From Delphinus delphis (Eukaryota > Chordata > Mammalia > Artiodactyla > Delphinidae), in the NCBI RefSeq assembly GCF_949987515.2, contig NC_082683.1, positions 123,962,582 to 124,026,581 of the forward strand: 64,000 bases of DNA, in the 5' to 3' direction. Shown piece by piece: positions 58,180 through 64,000 of this stretch (position 1 is its first letter; each line of letters opens with the position of its first letter). The notes under the pieces were generated by a model. The model did not search any database and was not told the DNA's origin. It saw nothing but the letters and a program-made list of their open reading frames with translations. A program made the position numbers and the translations under genes.

Positions 58180-61100
58180 GCATTTAGGTTGCTTCCATTA
58201 CCTGACTGTTGTAAATAGTGCTGCAGTGAACATTGGGGTGCATGTCTCTTTTTGAATTATGGTTTTCTCTGGGTATATGCCCAGTAGTGGGATTGCTGGG
58301 ACATATGTATGGTAGTTCTATTTGTAGTTTTCTAAGGAACCTCCATACTGTTCTCCATAGTGGCTGTATCAATTTACATTCCCACCAGCAGTGCAAGAGG
58401 ATTCCCTTTTCTCCACACCCTCTCCAGCATTAGTTGTTTGTAGATTTTCTGATGATGCCCATTCTAACTGGTGTGAGGTGATACCTCATTGTAGTTTTGA
58501 TTTACATTTCTCAAATAATTAGTGATGTTGAGCAGCTGTCCATGTGCTTCTTGGCCATCTGTATGTCTTCTTTGAGAAATGTCTATTTAGGTCTTTTGTG
58601 CATTTTTGCATTGGGTTGTTTGTTTCTTTAATATTGAGCTGCATGAGCTATTTATATATTTTGGAGGTTAATCCTTTGTCTGCTGTTTCGTTTGCAAATA
58701 TTTTCTCCCATTCTGAGGGTTGTCTTTTCGTCTTGTTTATGGTTTCCTTTGCTGTGCAAAAGCTTTGAAGTTTCATTAGGTCCCATTTGTTTATTTTTGT
58801 TTTTATTTCCATTAATCTAGGAGGTGGATCAAAAAATATCTTGCTGTGATTTATGACAAAGAGTGTTCTTCCTATGTTTTCCTCTAAGTTTTATAGTGTC
58901 CGGTCTTACATTTAGGTCTCAAATCCATTTTGAGTTTATTTTTGTGTATGGTGTTAGGGAGTGTTCTAATTTCATTCTTTTACATGTAGCTGTCCAGTTT
59001 TACCAGCACCACTTATTGAAGAGACTGTCTTTTCTCCATTATATATCCTTGCCTCCTTTGTCATAGATTAGTTGACCATACATGTGTGGGTTTATCTCTG
59101 GGCTTTCTATCTTGTTCCATTGATCTATGTTTCTGTTTTTTGTGCCAGTACCATATTGTGTTGATGACTGTAGCTTTGTAGTATAGTCTGAAGTCAGGGA
59201 GTCTGATTCCTCCAGCTCCATTTTTTCCCTCAAGACTGCTTTGGCTATTCAGGGTCTTTTGTGTCTCCATACAAATTTTAAGATGATTTGTTCTAGTTCT
59301 GTAAAAAAATGCCATTGGTAATTTGATAGGGATTGCATTCAATCTGTAGATTGCTTTGGGTAATATAGTCATTTTCACAATATTGATGCTTCCAATCTAA
59401 GAACATGGTATATCTCGCCATCTGTTGGTATCTTTGATTTCTTTCATCAGTGTCTTATAGTTTTCTGCATACAGGTCTTTTGTCTACCTAGGTAGGTTTA
59501 TTCCTAGGTATTTTATTCTTTTTGTTGCAATGGTAAATGGGAGTGTTTCCATAATTTCTCTTTCAGATTTTTCATCATTAGTGTATAGGAATACAAGAGA
59601 TTTCTGTGCATTAGTTTTGTATCCTGCAACTTTACCAAATTCATTGATTAGCTCTAGTAGTTTTCTGGTGGCATCTTTAGGATTCTTTATGTATAGTATC
59701 ATGTCATCTGCAAACAGTGACAGTTTGACTTTTTCTTTTCCAATTTGTATTCCTTTTATTTCTTTTTCTTCTCTGATTGCCGTGACTAGGACTTCCAAAA
59801 CTATGTTGAATAGTAGTGGTGAGAGTGGATATCCTTGTCTCATTCCTGATCTTAGAGGAAATGCTTTCAGTTTTTCACCATTGAGAATGATGTTTGCTGT
59901 GGATTTGTCGTATATGGCCTTTATTATGTTGAGGTAGGTTCCCTCTCTGCCCACTTTCTGGAGAGTTTTTATCATAAATGGATGTTGAATTTTGTCAAAA
60001 GCTTTTTCTACATCTATTGAGATGATCATATGGTTTTTATTCTTCAGTTTGTTAATATGGTGTATCACATTGATTGATTTGCATATATTGAAGAATCCTC
60101 GCATCCCTGGGATAAATCCCACTTGATCATAGTGTATGATCCTTTTATGTGTTGCTGGATTCTGTTTGCTAGTATTTTGTTGAGGATTTTTGCATCTCTC
60201 TTCATCAGTGATATTGGTCTGTAATTTTCTTTTTTTGTGGTATCTTTGTCTGGTTTTGGTATCAGGGTGATGGTGGCCTCATAGAATGAGTTTGGGAGTG
60301 TTCCTTCTTCTGCAATTTTTGGGAAGAGTTTGAGAAGGATGGGTGTTAGCTCTTCTCTAAATGTTTGATAGAATTCACCTGTGAAGCCATCTGGTCCTGG
60401 ACTTTTGTTTGTTGGAAGATTTTTAATCACACTTTCAATTTCATTCCTTGTGGTTGTTCTGTTCATGTTTTCTGTTTTTTCCTGGTTCAGTCTTGGAAGG
60501 TTATACCTTTCTACGAATTTTTCTATTTCTTCCACATTGTCCATTTTATTGGCATAGAGTTGTTGTAGTAGTCTCTTAGGATGCTTTGTATTTCTTTGGT
60601 GTCTGTTGTAACTTCTTCTTTTTCATTTCTAATTTTATTGATTTGAGTTCTCTCCCTCTTTTTCTTGATGAGTTTGGCTAATGCTTTATCAATTTTGTTT
60701 ATCTTCTTAAAGAACCAGCTTTTAGTTTTATTGATCTTTGCTATTGTTTTCTTTGTTTTTATTTCATTTATTTCTGCTCTGATCTTGATGATTTCTTTCC
60801 TTCTGCTAATTTTGGGTTTTGTTAGTTCTTCTTTCTCTTCTAGTTCCTTTAGGTATAAGGTTAGATTGTTTACTTGAGATTTTTCTTGTTTCTTGAGGTA
60901 GGCTTGTATAGCTATAAACTTCCCTCTTAGAACTGCTTTTGCTGCATCTCATAGGTTTTGGATCATTGTTTTCATTGTCATTTGTCTCTAGGTATTTTTT
61001 GATTTCCTCTTTGATTTCTTCAGTGATCTCTTGGTTTTTTAGTAGCCTATTGTTTAGCCTCCATGTGTTTGTGTTTTTTACATTTTTTCCCTGTATTTCA

Positions 61101-61806
61101 TTTCTAATCTCATAGCGTTGTGGTCAGAAAAGATGCTTGATATGTTTTCAATTTCCTTAAATTTACTGCGGCTTGATTTGTGACCCAAGATGTGATCTAT
61201 CCTGGAGAATGTTCTGTGCGTGCTGGAGAAGAAAGTGTAATCTGCTTTTTATGGACGGAATGTCCTATAAATATCAATTAAATGTATCTGGTCTATTGTG
61301 TCATTTAAAGCGTCTGTTTCATTATTTATGTTCATTTTGGATGATCTGTCCATTGGTGTGAGTGAGGTGTTAAAGTCCCCCAGTATTACTGTGTTACTGT
61401 CGATTTCCTCTTTTATGGCTGTTAGCAGTTGCCTTATGTATTGTGGTTCTCCTATGTTGGGTGCATATATATTTATAATTGTTATATCTTCTTCTTGGAT
61501 TGATCCCTTGATCATTATGTAGTGTCCTTCCTTGTCTCTTGTAACATTCTTTATTTTAAAGTCTATTTTATCTGATATGAGTATAGCTACTCCAGCTTTC
61601 TTTTGATTTCATTTGGCATGGAATATCTTTTTCCATCCCCTCACTTTTAGTCTGTATGTGTCCCTAGGTCTGAAATGGGTCTCTTGTAGACAGCATATAT
61701 ATGGGTCTTGTTTTTGTATCCATTCAACAAGCATGTGTCTTTTGGTTGGAGCATTTAATCCATTCACATTTAAGGTAATTATTGATATGTATGTTCCTTT
61801 GTCCAT
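58180..61806 (-). pseudogene. L1 ORF2, multiply interrupted
   Basis: Endonuclease-reverse transcriptase of the L1. Start MDKGTYISIITLNVNGLNAP at 61806. In-frame stops at 61609-61611 and 61249-61251 and later frame changes break it. The RT portion 59484-60122 keeps [27 protein letters not shown] and FADDMILYI. The C-terminal portion reaches about 58180. Confidence 0.82.
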
Positions 61807-61864
61807 TTTCTTAATTGTTTTGGGTTTGTTTTTGTAGGTCCTTTTCTTCTCTTGTGTTTCCCAC

Positions 61865-62758
61865 TTAGAGAAGTTCCTTTAGCATTTTTTGTAGAGCTGG
61901 TTTGGTGGTGCTAAATTCTCTTAGCTTTTGCTTGTCTGTAAAGCTTTTGATTTCTCCATCGAATCTGAATGAGATCCTTGCTGGGTAGAGTAATCTTGGT
62001 TGTAGGTTTTTCCCTTTCATCACTTTAAGTATGTCATGCCACTCCCTTCTGTCTTGTGGCATTTCTACTGAGAAATCAGCTATTAACCTTACGGGAGTTC
62101 CCTTGTATATTATTTGTTGTTTTTCCCTTGCTGATTTCAGTAATTTATCTTTAATTTTTGCCAATTTTATTACTATGTGTCTCGATGTGTTCCTCCTTGG
62201 GTTTACTCTGTTTGGGACTTGCTGTGCTTCCTGGACTTAGGTGGCTATTTCCTTTCCCATGTTAGGGAAGTTTTCGACTATAATCTCTTCAAATATTTTC
62301 TCGGGTCCTTTCTTTGTCTCTTTTCCTTCTGGGACCCATATAATGCGAATGTTGTTGCATTTAATGTTGTCCCAGAGGTCTCTTAGGCTGCCTTCATTTC
62401 TTTTCATTCTTTTTTCTTTATTCTGTTCCACAGCAGTGTATTCCACCTTTCTGTCTTCCAGGTCACTCATCCATTCTTCTGCCTCAGTTATTCTGCTATT
62501 GATTCCTTCTAGTGTAGTTTTCATTTCAGTTATTGTAGTGTTTATCTGTTTGTTCTTTAATTCTTCTAGGTCTTTGTTAAACATTTCTTGCATATTCCAG
62601 ATCTTTGCCTCCATTCTTTTTGCGAGGTCCTGGATCATCTTCACTGTCATTATTCTGAATCGTTTTTCTGGAAGGTTGCCTATCTCCACTTCATTTAGTT
62701 GTTTTTCTGGGATTTTATCTTGTTCTTTCATCTGGTACATAGCCCTCTGCCTTTTCAT
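61865..62758 (-). pseudogene. L1 ORF1 with a single in-frame stop
   Basis: RNA-binding chaperone of L1. The N-terminal frame (62237-62758) holds the coiled coil (ITEMKTTLEGINSRITEAEE) and start of the RNA-recognition domain. The same frame resumes after TAA 62237-62239 and covers the C-terminal domain (frame 61865-62164, ending KPALQKMLKELL). The true N-terminus may lie upstream of 62758. Confidence 0.8.
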
Positions 62759-63473
62759 CTTGTCTATCTTTCTGTGAATGTGGTTTTTGTTCCACAGGCT
62801 GCAGTGTTGTAGTTCTTCTTGCTTCTGCTGTCTGCCCTCTGGTGGATGAGGCTATCTAAGAGCCTTGTGTAAGTTTCCTGATGGGAGGGACTGGTGGTGG
62901 GTAGAGCTGACTGTTGCTCTGGTGGGCAGAGCTCAGTAAATCTTTAATCCACTTGACTGCTGATGGGTGGGGCTGGGTTCCCTCCCTGTTGGTTGTTTGG
63001 CCTGAGGCAACCCAACACTGGAGCCTACCCTGGCTCCTTGGTGGGGCTAATGACAGACTCTGGGAAGGCTCACGCCAAGAAGTACTTCCCAGAACTCCTG
63101 CTGCTAGACAAGTGTCCTTGTCCCCATGGTAGCCACAGCCACCCGCTGCCTCTGCAGGAGACCCTCCAACACTAGCAGGTAGGTCTGGTTCAGTCTCCCC
63201 TGGGGTCACTGCTCCTTCCCCTGGGTCCCGATATGCACACTACTTTGTGTGTGCCCTCCAAGTTTGGGGTCTCTGTTTCCCCCAGTCCTGTTGAAGTCCT
63301 GCAGTCAATTCCCACTAGGCTTCAAAGGCTGATTCTCTAGGAATTCCTCCTCCCGTTGCCAGACCCCCAGGTTGGGAAGTCTGACGTGGGGCTCAGAACC
63401 TTCACTCCAGTGGGTGTACTTCTGTGGTATAAGTGTTCTCCAGTGTATGAATCACCCACCCACCAGTTATGGG

Positions 63474-63690
63474 ATTTGATTTTACTCTGATTGCACCCCT
63501 CCTACTGTCTCATTGTGCCTTCTTTTTTGGTGTATTGGTGGGTATCTTCTTTGGTGTGTTCCAGTGTCTTCCTGTCGATGATTTGATTTTACTCTGATTG
63601 CACCCCTCCTACTGTCTCATTGTGCCTTCTTCTTCTTTGGTGTGTTGGTGGGTATCTTTTTTGGTGTGTTCCAGTGTCTTCCTGTTGATG
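63474..63690 (-). repeat. 107/110-bp tandem duplication in the L1 5'UTR
   Basis: Units 63474-63580 and 63581-63690 are nearly identical (both contain gcacccctcctactgtctca and ttccagtgtcttcctgt), differing by a 3-base insertion and a few substitutions. The related L1 ending at 39082 has one copy. Confidence 0.88.
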
Positions 63691-63774
63691 ATTGTCCAGC
63701 AGCTAGTTGTGATTCTGGTGTTCTTGCCAGAGGGAGTGAGAGCATGTCCTTCTACTCCACCATCTTGGTTCCTC

Positions 63775-64000
63775 CACCTGAAGTTGTATTTTCTTTACCT
63801 TTTAATTCAGCTAGATTGAGGTTCTTTCCCTTGCCTTAGTGTTGTCTGAGGAACTGTATCTGAAAGCCCGTTTCTTAGGAAGCAAATATTTTAATATTTG
63901 TTTTGTGTCAGGTATCTGAGGCAGATCTCCTAGCCTCCTCTCTGTATTCCTTTATTCTGGAATTCTGATGAGATACATGTTAAGACCTTCTTATTCTATC
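63775..64000. other. Intron 4 sequence
   Basis: AT-rich. The last ~60 bases resemble an old antisense L1. No exon 5 is seen before the window ends. Confidence 0.4.

Larger units (their letters stand above)
57785..63774 (-). mobile_element. Full-length younger L1, antisense (~6.0 kb)
   Basis: On the minus strand it begins at 63774 with GGAGGAACCAAGATGGTGGA, the canonical L1 5' start, and ends in an A-rich tail at about 57785. Order: 5'UTR with tandem duplication (63474-63690), ORF1 (about 62758-61865), ORF2 (61806 to about 58180), 3'UTR. ORF1 is interrupted by one in-frame TAA (62237-62239) between frames of 173 and 99 codons. ORF2 has an intact start and endonuclease beginning (ITLNVNGLNAPTKRH, QETHFRPRDT) but stops at 61609 and 61249, plus frameshifts. 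The RT active site FADD is kept (59694-59717). Not autonomous as read. No clear target duplication. Confidence 0.9.

Overview
This is vertebrate nuclear DNA: an intron-rich stretch of a protein-coding gene packed with transposable elements. The four coding exons (1-33, 25457-25518, 45670-45762, 55051-55236, all +) have clean splice sites and matching phases. They encode the N-terminal part of the WD40 protein DCAF6 (also NRIP or IQWD1), a DDB1-CUL4 substrate receptor and nuclear-receptor coactivator. The start codon lies upstream of base 1 and the rest of the gene lies beyond base 64000. The organism is most likely a cetacean. The dominant SINEs are tRNA-derived elements of the CHR type found in whales and hippos, with heads such as GGACTTCCCTGGTGG, and several belong to a GC-rich subfamily (8591, 9096, 33866) that I associate with whales and dolphins. 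Many L1 elements share one artiodactyl/cetacean-like 3' end.

Layout. 1-650 is a CpG-rich promoter-proximal region: the end of exon 1 and the start of intron 1. Intron 1 (34-25456) holds nested antisense L1 fragments (about 4630-15690), many SINEs, and the most notable object in the window: a sense-oriented, internally deleted class I endogenous retrovirus at 17151-21613. Intron 2 (25519-45669) is mostly antisense L1, including a nearly full-length copy (32772-39082). Intron 3 (45763-55050) holds old L1 debris, L2, a Tigger-like DNA transposon with a transposase relic, an LTR-like repeat, and the 3' end of a second, antisense class I ERV with a visible polypurine tract. Intron 4 (55237-64000) holds a full-length antisense young L1 (about 57785-63774) whose 5'UTR carries a 107-110 bp tandem duplication.

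The ERV has two LTRs differing at 11 sites plus one 8-bp indel (counted by eye), a perfect 5-bp target duplication (aaaag), and a primer binding site that matches the 3' end of tRNA-Phe at all 18 positions as I recall that tRNA. It also has a splice donor, and a Gag with an N-myristoylation signal, a capsid region and two CCHC zinc knuckles. Gag and protease share one reading frame, separated by a UGA at the position where gammaretroviruses place their readthrough stop. Here the stop is followed by CGG, a context known to favour readthrough. Pol has lost the catalytic part of reverse transcriptase and everything after the start of RNase H, and env is essentially gone. I call it an ERV-F/H-like gammaretroviral provirus, defective in its present form.

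Nothing prokaryotic, no CRISPR array and no new multi-gene system is present. Apart from DCAF6, every long open frame I examined is explained by transposable elements.
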